The notes under the pieces: model-generated
What the model saw: only the letters and a program-made list of their open reading frames with translations
The model's database searches: none
Told to the model about the DNA's origin: nothing
Assembly: GCA_963850255.1 (NCBI GenBank)
Contig: CAWKLL010000045.1
Location: 1 to 64,000, forward strand
Direction: 5' to 3'
Source of the DNA: J054 sp963850255
GTDB taxonomy: Bacteria; Pseudomonadota; Gammaproteobacteria; Steroidobacterales; GCA-2729495
DNA: 64,000 nt
Shown: piece after piece, positions 49,408-57,385 of the stretch
Layout of the letters: the number at the start of each line of letters is the position of its first letter
How positions within the stretch are numbered: position 1 is the stretch's first letter
Position numbers and translations under genes: made by a program

Positions 49408-50137
49408 GAAACAGCTTCAGCGCATGCACCCGCAGCGGACTGAACGGGTGTGTGCTGAACCAGTCGGCGGTAGGTGCGCCCTGGCCCGGTTTGGCATCCA
49501 CCACCTGCATGTCGTCGACCTGGGCCAGGAACTCCTCGAGATTAAAGTTGATGACATCGTTGCTCAATCCGGAACTCAGCCGGAACAGCGCTCGACCCAC
49601 GCCCTGCAGGTCCTGCGCGCAATGGGCACCGGCGCGGTCGGCGGAAATTTCTGCGTAGCGCGACCAGGCAAATAATTCCAGCGCCAGCTTCGGGTCGGGC
49701 CGGGCGTCGCCGCGCAGCACGTAGCCAATAGGAATGTCATGGTGCTGGTAGATGTGGTGGCCAAGTTCGTGGCCAATCACAAAGCGTAGTTCGCTGCCGG
49801 TGAAACTTTCCAGCAGGCTGGAAGTGAACAGGATGATTAGCCGTCCATCTTCCGGCTTCACGCAAGCTGCGTTGAATTGCGCGCCGGCATAGACATACAG
49901 CTCGATGGGAATTTCCACGCCGAGCTTCTCGCAGCAGTCGTCCAGCATGCTGTAGACCGTCGGCGACATGTTGCGCGTGAGGCGCACCGCGGTGGCCAGC
50001 AGCTGGCGACGTACACCCGTAGGGCCTTCTTCGGCCGCTGCTGCCAGGTGTTCGTTAACACGGATAACTTCGGATTTTTCGAGCAGGGCCTTGAACAAGC
50101 TGAGGTCGTTCTGGCAGCGAATGTGGTCGGCTTTCAT
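49217..50137 (-). CDS. M48 family metalloprotease, cytoplasmic type (frameshifted)
   Basis: The first 245 residues are an M48-type zinc protease: VIGHELGHHIYQHH holds HExxH, and the YAEISADRAGAHCAQDLQGV segment holds the third ligand Glu/Asp. No signal peptide or membrane helix is seen, unlike HtpX. At DWFSTHPFSPLRVHALKLFH ESEFMQDGG the frame breaks, and a TerB-like domain continues in the frame ending at 48937. The protease-TerB combination suggests a stress- or metal-regulated peptidase. Confidence 0.78.
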   Translation of the reverse strand: MKADHIRCQNDLSLFKALLEKSEVIRVNEHLAAAAEEGPTGVRRQLLATAVRLTRNMSPTVYSMLDDCCEKLGVEIPIELYVYAGAQFNAACVKPEDGRLIILFTSSLLESFTGSELRFVIGHELGHHIYQHHDIPIGYVLRGDARPDPKLALELFAWSRYAEISADRAGAHCAQDLQGVGRALFRLSSGLSNDVINFNLEEFLAQVDDMQVVDAKPGQGAPTADWFSTHPFSPLRVHALKLFHESEFMQDGGSLRRRAGSSRTATHGADGAQLPGRQDRYRGGHAPFVLRRRVGDRRCQWRHQSG

Positions 50138-50335
50138 AGGTGCATGGCTTCGGTGAGGCAGGGAGCTGCGCCGATTGAAGGATAAAGCCTCGGCGCAGAG
50201 ACTATGCTCATGATAGCGAAATGCTGGTGCGGAAGTCGGCGACGGGCCGGCTCACAGACACGCATTGAACCCCAGGCGCAGACAAGCGCCTGCCATTACC
50301 GGCAAATGTAATCCTGCGCGGAACTGAAATCGGCT

Positions 50336-51118
50336 TTGGCGGTCCAAATTCCCGTGCGTACTTCAGGTTTCATATCGCTGTGCAGTTTGCTGTTCGTGAT
50401 CCAGCCGGGTCACGCCGTAGACCTCAGTAGCACGGCAGAGCAGGCCCAGTTACTGGAGCTATATACGTCGGAAGGCTGCAGCAGCTGCCCGCCGGCCGAT
50501 CGCTGGCTAAGCAGCCTGCTGGATAGCCCAGATCTTTGGTGTCGCGTGGTGCCGGTGGCCTTTCACGTAGACTATTGGGACTACATTGGCTGGACTGATC
50601 GATTTGCCAGTAAGGCTTTCAGCGATCGACAGCGCGCTTATGCCAGGGCCGGTGATATTTCCAGCGTGTATACCCCGGGTTTCGTGCTGGCCGGCAACGA
50701 GTGGCGCGGCTGGTTCGATGGCCGCTCGCAACCGCCTGCCGAAGAGCAAACAGCGTCCGTCAATTTGCAGCTGGGCTACGCAGACGCACAGGGTTCGCTG
50801 AGTGTGTACGCTGCGCCCGGCACATACGTAGCTTACGTCGCCTGGCTAGGATTCGATCAGCGCAGTGAAGTCAGGCGCGGCGAAAACCGAGGTAAGACAT
50901 TGCGACACGATTTTGTCGTGCTGCACTTACAGGAAGTGCCATTGGCGGCAGCGGGCGATGCGTTGCGGGGTGAATTCTCTGCGCCAGGGCAATTGCCGGC
51001 ATCGCATCGCTATGCTGTGGCGGCCTGGGTTGCACGGGCAGGTTCGCTGCAGCCTTTGCAAAGTATCGGCGGATGGTTGGATACGGACGATCGTTTACTG
51101 GCCCGCGAGGGCTGCTGA
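50336..51118 (+). CDS. DUF1223 thioredoxin-like exported protein
   Basis: The 260-residue protein has a signal peptide (GFISLCSLLFVIQPGHA). The thioredoxin-like motif SEGCSSCPPADRWL (Cys48 and Cys51) is followed by VVPVAFHVDYWDYIGWTDRF and VYTPGFVLAGNEW. DUF1223 proteins are probable periplasmic thiol-disulphide proteins of unknown partner. Starts at TTG 50336 or GTG 50354 are both possible; neither has a good RBS. Confidence 0.87.
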   Translation: MAVQIPVRTSGFISLCSLLFVIQPGHAVDLSSTAEQAQLLELYTSEGCSSCPPADRWLSSLLDSPDLWCRVVPVAFHVDYWDYIGWTDRFASKAFSDRQRAYARAGDISSVYTPGFVLAGNEWRGWFDGRSQPPAEEQTASVNLQLGYADAQGSLSVYAAPGTYVAYVAWLGFDQRSEVRRGENRGKTLRHDFVVLHLQEVPLAAAGDALRGEFSAPGQLPASHRYAVAAWVARAGSLQPLQSIGGWLDTDDRLLAREGC

Positions 51119-51141
51119 ACGCTGGCTCGTCGTCGCCGCTA

Positions 51142-51594
51142 CTAGCCTTGTTCCGTGGCGCGACGCTGCGTCCTGAGTATTTCCACAATTTTTTCGGCCG
51201 GCACGATCTCGCCCTGGCCGACACCGGGACAAAAAGCCGCCACGCTATTCCAGCTTTTGGGCCGCATGTTTTCCGGCCAGAACGGCCAGGTGCGGCACTG
51301 CGTGGGCCGGGCGGTGTAGACCGAGCAGCGCGCACCGTCGAGAAAACGGCACTCCGGCTGCTCATTGATCAGGAAGAACTGTTCGTCTTCGGCTTTGTGG
51401 CAGTACTGACGGGTGAACTTGGCCGTTGCGATGCCGAGATGAGCAGCCAGGCGACGGCGATCTTCCAGGGTCACGTACACGTAACCGTAGCTGCCACGCG
51501 ATACGCAACACTGGCCGCTGCCCTGGCAGGCAAATTGCACGCCATCTCCCCACCAGGGTTTGCGACCGGGCCGACTCACGCCAGGTCCCGGCAA
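51142..51594 (-). CDS. YkgJ family cysteine cluster protein
   Basis: The 150-residue protein contains the zinc/iron-chelating cluster FACQGSGQCCVSRGSYGYV, then YCHKAED, CRFLDGARCSVYTARPTQCR and FCPG. The Cys spacing fits the YkgJ (CxxxCxxCC) family, which binds a metal cluster of unknown role. It is convergent with the DUF1223 gene. Confidence 0.85.
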   Translation of the reverse strand: MPGPGVSRPGRKPWWGDGVQFACQGSGQCCVSRGSYGYVYVTLEDRRRLAAHLGIATAKFTRQYCHKAEDEQFFLINEQPECRFLDGARCSVYTARPTQCRTWPFWPENMRPKSWNSVAAFCPGVGQGEIVPAEKIVEILRTQRRATEQG

Positions 51595-51705
51595 CAGCGG
51601 CGTTTATTGATGTCGGCGTTCACCGGCGCATCTTCGCGTAGTCGAGTCCGCTATGCCAGAAGCGTTTCGACTCGACGCCTTGTATTTGGAATGCTAGCTT
51701 GGCGT

Positions 51706-52347
51706 ATGAACAGAACTTATCGAAACACTTTCTCCATCATCTTGATGCTGACGTTTTACCTGGTACCCACACTGCTTGTGGCCGCCGGCCATGCCAAAAG
51801 CGAAGCCCGCGCGCAACTGCTGCAGGCCCTGGAAGCCTATCAGCCAGGTTCGGCGCCTGATGCGGATGTAACCCGGTCCATCGACGCCGCCGCGGCCAAG
51901 CTCGAGCAACTCGTCGGACCGCCGGATTTGCAGGCCGATGCGAGCGCCGCTGCCGGCCAGTGGCTGACCTTGTTCAGCAGCCAGGGAATTTTCGGCGAGA
52001 TTGATTTGTCGTTCATGACCCGCGCCATGCCGGGCGGTGGGGCCGAGGGCGGTACCGCGCGCATTGAGCAGGTGGTGCAGGAACTGCGCCCCGCGCAGGG
52101 TTTTTACCGCAACATGATGGTGATGCAGGTGGGCGCGCAGGCAGTACCGGCTTTGTATATCGCCACGGCCGACCTGTCGATTTCGGCCACGCAGTCCAAT
52201 TTGCTGGAAGTACGCTTCCGACGCATAGAGTTTGTGCCTGGCAGTGCTGCTGTTTCGCCCGCGCAACTTCGCAGCGCTTTGAAACTTGCCGGAAGGCACA
52301 CCGCTGGCGCTGGAAATTCCGCTGATGCCGGGCGCGCCGGCTTCTGA
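51706..52347 (+). CDS. PAP/fibrillin family lipid-associated protein (frameshifted near the C terminus)
   Basis: The protein has a signal peptide (IILMLTFYLVPTLLVAAGHA). A lipocalin-like PAP/fibrillin domain follows, with RAQLLQALEAYQPGSAPD, LVGPPDLQADASAAAGQWLT and VVQELRPAQGFYRNMMVMQV. Near 52290 one extra T in AAACTTG breaks the frame. Skipping it continues LPEGTPLALEIPLMPGAPAS and STVTYLDGDLRINRGKDYFA to TAG at 52427-52429, a typical fibrillin end. Bacterial members may bind lipids in the periplasm. Confidence 0.75.
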   Translation: MNRTYRNTFSIILMLTFYLVPTLLVAAGHAKSEARAQLLQALEAYQPGSAPDADVTRSIDAAAAKLEQLVGPPDLQADASAAAGQWLTLFSSQGIFGEIDLSFMTRAMPGGGAEGGTARIEQVVQELRPAQGFYRNMMVMQVGAQAVPALYIATADLSISATQSNLLEVRFRRIEFVPGSAAVSPAQLRSALKLAGRHTAGAGNSADAGRAGF

Positions 52348-52479
52348 CTCCACGGTCACCTATCTCGACGGTGATCTGCGCATCAATCGCGGCAAAGACT
52401 ACTTCGCTGTCATGCGGCGATTGCAGTAGCAGCGGCTGCTGATCGGGAATTGCCCGAGCCCCGGCGCCGCCAACCCGGC

Positions 52480-52485
52480 TATAGT
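52480..52485 (+). promoter_or_regulatory. -10 element placed for leaderless transcription of the NYN gene
   Basis: TATAGT lies six bases before the ATG at 52492, so a transcript starting seven bases downstream of the box would begin at or beside the ATG. No ribosome binding site is present between them. Confidence 0.4.
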
Positions 52486-52491
52486 GTCCGC

Positions 52492-52983
52492 ATGAATCAG
52501 TCTGCTCCGGAACGCATTAGCGTGTTTGTCGATGTGCAAAACATTTACTACACCTGTCGTCAGGCCTATCGGGCGAATTTTGATTACAACAAGTTCTGGG
52601 CGCGGATTGGCGACAAGCATGAAATTGTCACTGCTGTGGCTTATGCCACCGACCGCGGCGACGAGAAGCAGGCGCAATTTCAGAATATCCTGCGCGCCAT
52701 CGGCTTTGATGTGCGCCTGAAACCCATGTTGCAGCGTCAGGATGGCTCGACCAAGGCCGATTGGGACGTGGGTATTGCCCTGGACGTCTACGAGGCTGCG
52801 CAGGCGGGTGACGGCGTTGTGTTGCTATCCGGCGACGGCGATTTCGCGGTGCTGCTACGGCGAATTCGCCAGCGCTTCAAGACTCGCTCGCAGGTATTTA
52901 GTGTGCCCGAGCTGACCGCTGTCGCGCTGATTGCCGCTGCCGATCAGTTTGTCGCCATCGATGAGTCGTTGTTGCTGCGCTAG
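52492..52983 (+). CDS. NYN domain protein (LabA/DUF88-like, putative RNase)
   Basis: The 163-residue protein has the PIN-like NYN fold: ISVFVDVQNIYYTCRQAYRA with the first catalytic Asp, KADWDVGIALDVYEAAQAGD, and VVLLSGDGDFAVLLRRIR with acidic metal ligands. NYN proteins are metal-dependent RNases in RNA maturation or turnover. The transcript may be leaderless. Confidence 0.88.
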   Translation: MNQSAPERISVFVDVQNIYYTCRQAYRANFDYNKFWARIGDKHEIVTAVAYATDRGDEKQAQFQNILRAIGFDVRLKPMLQRQDGSTKADWDVGIALDVYEAAQAGDGVVLLSGDGDFAVLLRRIRQRFKTRSQVFSVPELTAVALIAAADQFVAIDESLLLR

Positions 52984-52999
52984 GCGCCTGCCGTCGCTG

Positions 53000-53794
53000 C
53001 TATCGGCAAAGAAAATCCATTACCAGGCTGTTGTAGCGCTCAGCGTCGATTTGCGGACAGAAGTGCCCCCCGCTGGGTAGCAGCTGCAGTTCAGCGCCGG
53101 GAATGCGTGCCGCCAGCGTGCGTGAAAAATTCACCGGTGTAATCTGATCGTCTTCGGCACAGATCACCAGGGTCGGCTTGGCAATGCGTTCGGCATGGAT
53201 GCCATCGTTGAAATCGCAGACGGCCTGGATACGCGCCTGCTCGATGACTTCGCCGGGAAAATCGGCCAGTCGGTCATCGAGCATTTGACCCAGCTGATCA
53301 CCACGCTGCTGCAGCCAGGCCGCCGGCAGGGCGCGCAATAAGCCATCGAGCAGATAGGCACGTGCGCCGCACCGCGCGAGAATGTCCCGGCGCAGGTCGA
53401 ATAATTGCCTGAAAAACGGATCCTGCTCGGCCCAGCTTGAACTCAGCACAATGCTTTCCACGCGTTGTTCATGATACAGGGCAATGTGCTGCACGATGGC
53501 GCCGCCGGTAGAGTGGCCGAGCAGGTGGGCTTTTTCGATGTCCAGCGCATCGAGCAGGCGCAGCACGTCCTGGCTCATCTGCGCCACCGAGTAGCTGATC
53601 TCGTCGCGGCTGCTGTTGCCGGTGCCGCGATGGTCGTGCAACACCAGCTGAAATTTTTCCGCCAGGGCAGCGCGCTGCTGCCGCCAGAAAGCCAGGCGGC
53701 CGCCGAGACCGGCAATCAGCAGCAGCGGCGGACCATGGCCCTCAATCTCTACCGCAAGCTGCGCGTCGCCGATGTCGACCTGCATTTTTTTCAT
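53000..53794 (-). CDS. alpha/beta fold hydrolase
   Basis: The 264-residue protein has LLLIAGLGGRLAFWRQQRAA, the oxyanion region and HDHRGTGNSSRD. The nucleophile elbow GHSTGGAIVQH holds Ser, the acid is probably in ICAEDDQITPV, and the His is in LPSGGHFCPQID. It is close in layout to the hydrolase at 61345-62163 (WAEQDPFFRQLFDLRRDILA versus WAGPDPAFTALLHARREILR), so the two are paralogues. The substrate is unknown. Confidence 0.85.
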   Translation of the reverse strand: MKKMQVDIGDAQLAVEIEGHGPPLLLIAGLGGRLAFWRQQRAALAEKFQLVLHDHRGTGNSSRDEISYSVAQMSQDVLRLLDALDIEKAHLLGHSTGGAIVQHIALYHEQRVESIVLSSSWAEQDPFFRQLFDLRRDILARCGARAYLLDGLLRALPAAWLQQRGDQLGQMLDDRLADFPGEVIEQARIQAVCDFNDGIHAERIAKPTLVICAEDDQITPVNFSRTLAARIPGAELQLLPSGGHFCPQIDAERYNSLVMDFLCR

Positions 53795-53905
53795 CTGTTT
53801 GCCTGCTTCATGCCACGCGGCTATCGAAACGACGCAACAATCTATTGGATCGTTGGCCAGCTTTACAGTCTAATCATTTTTTAACTGCTGCCGGGAGCTG
53901 ATGCT

Positions 53906-55576
53906 TTGAGCTACGCCGACACCTATGCCCGCTGGCGCAAGGACCCCGAGGCCTTCTGGGCTGATGCCGCGACCGGCATTGACTGGATTACGCCGTTTGA
54001 ACAGGTCTGCGATGTTTCGGCACAGGCACATGGCCGCTGGTTTGCCGGCGGTCGCCTGAATACCTGCTACAACGCCCTGGACCGGCACATCGACGCCGGC
54101 CACGGTGAACGCCTGGCGCTGATCTGGGATAGCGCCATGACGGGTGCGCAGCGGCGCTTCAGTTTTTCCGAACTGCGCGCAGCCGTGGCTGAATTCGCCG
54201 GTGCCATGCAGGCCGAAGGCGTCGGCTATGGCGATCGCGTCATCATTTATATGCCCATGGTGCCGGAAGCGGTTATCGCCATGCTGGCCTGCGCGCGCAT
54301 TGGTGCGGTGCATTCGGTGGTGTTCGGTGGTTTTGCGGCGCGTGAACTGGCGGCACGGATAGACGATACCCGGCCGGTACTGGTGGTCTCGGCCAGCTGC
54401 GGTCTGGAGCCGGGCAAGGTGGTCCATTACCAGCCCCTGCTTAACCAGGCGCTCGAGTTAGCGCAACACCAGCCCCGCCACTGTGTGATTTTGCAGCGTG
54501 CCGAGTCGCAGGCGGAATTGACCGCCGGCCGCGACATTGAATGGCAAGATTTTGTCGCCGCGGCCGCGCCGGCCGATTGCGTGCCCTGCGCCGCGACGGA
54601 TCCGCTGTATATCCTCTACACCTCCGGTACCACCGGCCAGCCCAAGGGCGTGGTGCGGGATCATGGCGGCCATGCGGTGGCGCTGAACTGGTCGATGCAG
54701 GCCGTCTATGGCGTTGATGCCGGCGATGTGTACTGGGCGGCATCGGATATCGGCTGGGTGGTGGGCCATTCCTACATTGTTTACGGCCCGTTGCTGCGCG
54801 GTGCGACGACGGTGATGTACGAGGGCAAGCCCGTGGGCACGCCCGATGCCGGCGCGTTCTGGCGCGTGGTGGAAACCCATGGCGTGAATGTCCTGTTCAC
54901 CGCACCCACCGCGTTTCGAGCCATTCGACGCGACGATCCGCAGGGTTCGCTGGCGGGTTCACGGGATCTGGCCAGCCTGCGGGCATTATTTCTGGCCGGC
55001 GAGCGCTGTGATACCAGCACGCTGGAATGGGCGCGCACGGTGCTGGGGATTCCGGTCATCGATCACTGGTGGCAAACGGAAACGGGCTGGTCCATCGCGG
55101 CTAACCCCCTGGGTCTCGGTCTGTTTCCGGTGCCGCCCGGTTCCGTCGGCCAGCCCATGCCCGGCTGGCAGGTCGAGGTGGTCGACGAGCAGGTACGCCC
55201 GCTGCCGGCGGGCACCATCGGCAGCATCGTGTGTCGCTTACCGATGCCGCCGGGCAGTCTGCTCGGCCTGTGGAATGCCCAGGAACGCTTTCGCGATTCT
55301 TACCTGGCGGAATTTCCCGGCTGCTACAAGACCGGCGATGCCGGTTACTTTGATGCCGACGGCTGCCTGTTCGTCATGACGCGCACGGATGACGTGATCA
55401 ACGTCGCCGGGCATCGACTCTCCACCGGTGCGCTGGAGGAGGTCATCGCGACCCATCCCGATGTGGCCGAATGTGCGGTTACCGGCATCGCCGATGCGCT
55501 CAAGGGCCAGGTACCGATGGCGTTCATCTGTCTTGAAAGCGGGCGTCGAGCGGACCGAGGCCAGTGTCATCGATGA
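53906..55576 (+). CDS. prpE: propionate-CoA ligase PrpE-like (frameshifted near its C terminus)
   Basis: This AMP-forming acyl-CoA synthetase has ILYTSGTTGQPKGVVRDHGG (P-loop). It continues SDIGWVVGHSYIVYGPLLRG and DHWWQTETGWSIAAN, and has RTDDVINVAGHRLSTGALEE, the PrpE/acetoacetyl type. The TTG at 53906 follows GGGAG at 53893-53897. After MAFICL the frame breaks at about 55535, where one extra G leads to KAGVERTEASVIDETVALVR in the next frame. The restored protein is 626 residues, the usual length. It would activate propionate or a similar short acid. Confidence 0.87.
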   Translation: MSYADTYARWRKDPEAFWADAATGIDWITPFEQVCDVSAQAHGRWFAGGRLNTCYNALDRHIDAGHGERLALIWDSAMTGAQRRFSFSELRAAVAEFAGAMQAEGVGYGDRVIIYMPMVPEAVIAMLACARIGAVHSVVFGGFAARELAARIDDTRPVLVVSASCGLEPGKVVHYQPLLNQALELAQHQPRHCVILQRAESQAELTAGRDIEWQDFVAAAAPADCVPCAATDPLYILYTSGTTGQPKGVVRDHGGHAVALNWSMQAVYGVDAGDVYWAASDIGWVVGHSYIVYGPLLRGATTVMYEGKPVGTPDAGAFWRVVETHGVNVLFTAPTAFRAIRRDDPQGSLAGSRDLASLRALFLAGERCDTSTLEWARTVLGIPVIDHWWQTETGWSIAANPLGLGLFPVPPGSVGQPMPGWQVEVVDEQVRPLPAGTIGSIVCRLPMPPGSLLGLWNAQERFRDSYLAEFPGCYKTGDAGYFDADGCLFVMTRTDDVINVAGHRLSTGALEEVIATHPDVAECAVTGIADALKGQVPMAFICLESGRRADRGQCHR

Positions 55577-55787
55577 AACGGTGGCGCTGGTGCGCGAGCG
55601 TATCGGCCCCGTGGCGGCCTATCGGCGCGGACTGATTGTCGCGCGGCTGCCGAAGACCCGCTCGGGCAAAGTGTTGCGCGTCAGCCTGCGACAGCTGGTG
55701 GATGGTGAGAAATTCGACACCCCGCCGACCATTGATGACCCGGCCATTCTCGATGAGATTGCCGAACAATTAGCGTCATCTGGTTAG
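55536..55787 (+). pseudogene. C-terminal part of the PrpE-like ligase, displaced by a frameshift
   Basis: The frame continues KAGVERTEASVIDETVALVR, then RRGLIVARLPKTRSGKVLRV, which contains the conserved catalytic Lys region of acyl-CoA synthetases (PKTRSGK). It ends at 55787. It needs to be joined to the preceding CDS for activity. Confidence 0.75.
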
Positions 55788-55789
55788 GC

Positions 55790-56767
55790 TTACCAGTCTA
55801 CTTCTACGCCGATTTTCTGCGCGCGCGCGCGTTCCCAGCAGGCCAGGCCTGCGCCCAGATCCTGCGCGGCGACACCCACAGACTTGTAAACGGTAATTTC
55901 TTCAGCATTGCGGCGACCCTCGCGTTGGCCGGCCAGCACCTCGCCAATTTCACCGGCCAGCTGTGCTTCGCTAAACGCACCCGCCTCTATGGCATCGAGT
56001 AACTCGCCCGCCTGGTCCATGGCCGAGGTCCGATAGTCGACGAAGAAGCGCCCGCAGGTCACCACCGCCTGGTCCGCTTCGGCAGCCGTGCGCACGGCTG
56101 CGCCCACCAGGTTGACGTGGCTGCCGGGTGCCAGCCATTCGCCTTTGAGTATCGGGCTTGTCGCGGCCGTGACGGTGGTAACTACATCGGCGCCCTGCAC
56201 GGCAGACTGCGCCGATTCGCAAACGGTTACCGCGAGCTCGTGTTCCCTGCGCAGGCGTTCTGCCAGCGCTGCGGCGTTGGCCGCCGTACGCCCCCACAGG
56301 CGCAGTTCATTAAAGGGTCGCGCAGCCAGTAGGGCGGCGACGTGATGGCGTGCCTCGTCACCCGTACCCAGCACGGCCATCACGCGCGCGTCGGCACGCG
56401 CCAGTACCCGGGTGGCCAGGCCGCTGGCCGCAGAGGTACGAATAGCGGTGAGCTCGGCACCATCGAGGAGTGCCAGCGGGAAGCCCTCGTCGGCATCAAA
56501 CACCATCACGGCGCCTACGTGTGAACCGTAGCGGCTGCCCGGCTCGCGTGGATATTTGCTGACGATCTTGACGCCAAAGGTGCGTGGCTCGCCGAGGTAG
56601 CCGGGCATCAGGGTGAATTTTCCCTGGGTGCCGGGTATCGACAGGTAGCGGCGCAGCGGCATGTCCATATTGCCGGCCGAGACCTGGCGCATGACCGTAT
56701 CCAGTACTTCGATACAGGCCGCGTGGTCCAGCGCCCGGCTGACAGCGGCGCTATTGAGAATCAGCAT
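55790..56767 (-). CDS. ornithine cyclodeaminase/mu-crystallin family protein
   Basis: The 325-residue protein has the catalytic-site N-terminal part MPLRRYLSIPGTQGKFTLMP and KIVSKYPREPGSRYGSH. It also has LLDGAELTAIRTSAASGLAT, and the NAD-binding VMAVLGTGDEARHHVAALLA. Family members include ornithine cyclodeaminase, lysine cyclodeaminase and ketimine reductases, so the substrate is open. ATG at 56767 has AAAGGAA upstream. The cupin gene precedes it by 16 bases; the two are probably one operon. Confidence 0.87.
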   Translation of the reverse strand: MLILNSAAVSRALDHAACIEVLDTVMRQVSAGNMDMPLRRYLSIPGTQGKFTLMPGYLGEPRTFGVKIVSKYPREPGSRYGSHVGAVMVFDADEGFPLALLDGAELTAIRTSAASGLATRVLARADARVMAVLGTGDEARHHVAALLAARPFNELRLWGRTAANAAALAERLRREHELAVTVCESAQSAVQGADVVTTVTAATSPILKGEWLAPGSHVNLVGAAVRTAAEADQAVVTCGRFFVDYRTSAMDQAGELLDAIEAGAFSEAQLAGEIGEVLAGQREGRRNAEEITVYKSVGVAAQDLGAGLACWERARAQKIGVEVDW

Positions 56768-56783
56768 GCCGGGTTCCTTTCTT

Positions 56784-57287
56784 TTAGCCTGCCCGCGGCG
56801 GGACAAAACGCTGTTGTTTCATCACCTCTTCGACATTGTCCGGGCGTGGGAATGCCTCGGGCATGGCCTCGCCGGGCTGGCGCGTTTGGCCGATAGCGCG
56901 GAACCAGTTTTCCAGTCCGGGCGGCAAAAACACCCAGAACAGTTCCATATCGACGTCGCCGGTGTTTTCAATCAGGTGGCGCGCGTAGCGGCCGAACAGT
57001 ATGGTCGTGCCGGGTACCAGGTCATAGCTGTCCGTTTCAATTTCGGCCCGACCTGTGCCCGCATAAATATAGATCAGTTCATGATTTTGCTGATGTCCGT
57101 GTTCGCGCACGCTGCAGCCGGGCGGCAGTAACTGTGTGCCGGTGGAAAAACCATCGTAGGGCATGGTCTGTGGTTCCAGCTTCACGGTCACATAGCCGCG
57201 CGAGGGCAGGGGTTGCCAGATCGACTCGCCCTCATCCGGCCCGATTACCGACCACCACGCCTGTTTAACCTGATCCTGACGGGACAT
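56784..57287 (-). CDS. cupin domain protein
   Basis: The 167-residue protein has cupin motif 1, REHGHQQNHELIYIYAGTGR, with the metal-binding His residues, and motif 2 around ARHLIENTGDVDMELFWV. It probably binds a metal and acts as a dioxygenase, an isomerase or a regulatory sensor. It is the first gene of the pair with the ornithine cyclodeaminase family gene. Confidence 0.85.
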   Translation of the reverse strand: MSRQDQVKQAWWSVIGPDEGESIWQPLPSRGYVTVKLEPQTMPYDGFSTGTQLLPPGCSVREHGHQQNHELIYIYAGTGRAEIETDSYDLVPGTTILFGRYARHLIENTGDVDMELFWVFLPPGLENWFRAIGQTRQPGEAMPEAFPRPDNVEEVMKQQRFVPPRAG

Positions 57288-57385
57288 TTGCTGCCACCTT
57301 TTTATCGCTGCCACGGGTAGGTCGACTACCTTAACTCGCCCGAACCCTGCGTGGCAGCTTTCGCCATGCGTCTTCCGTATCGCGC

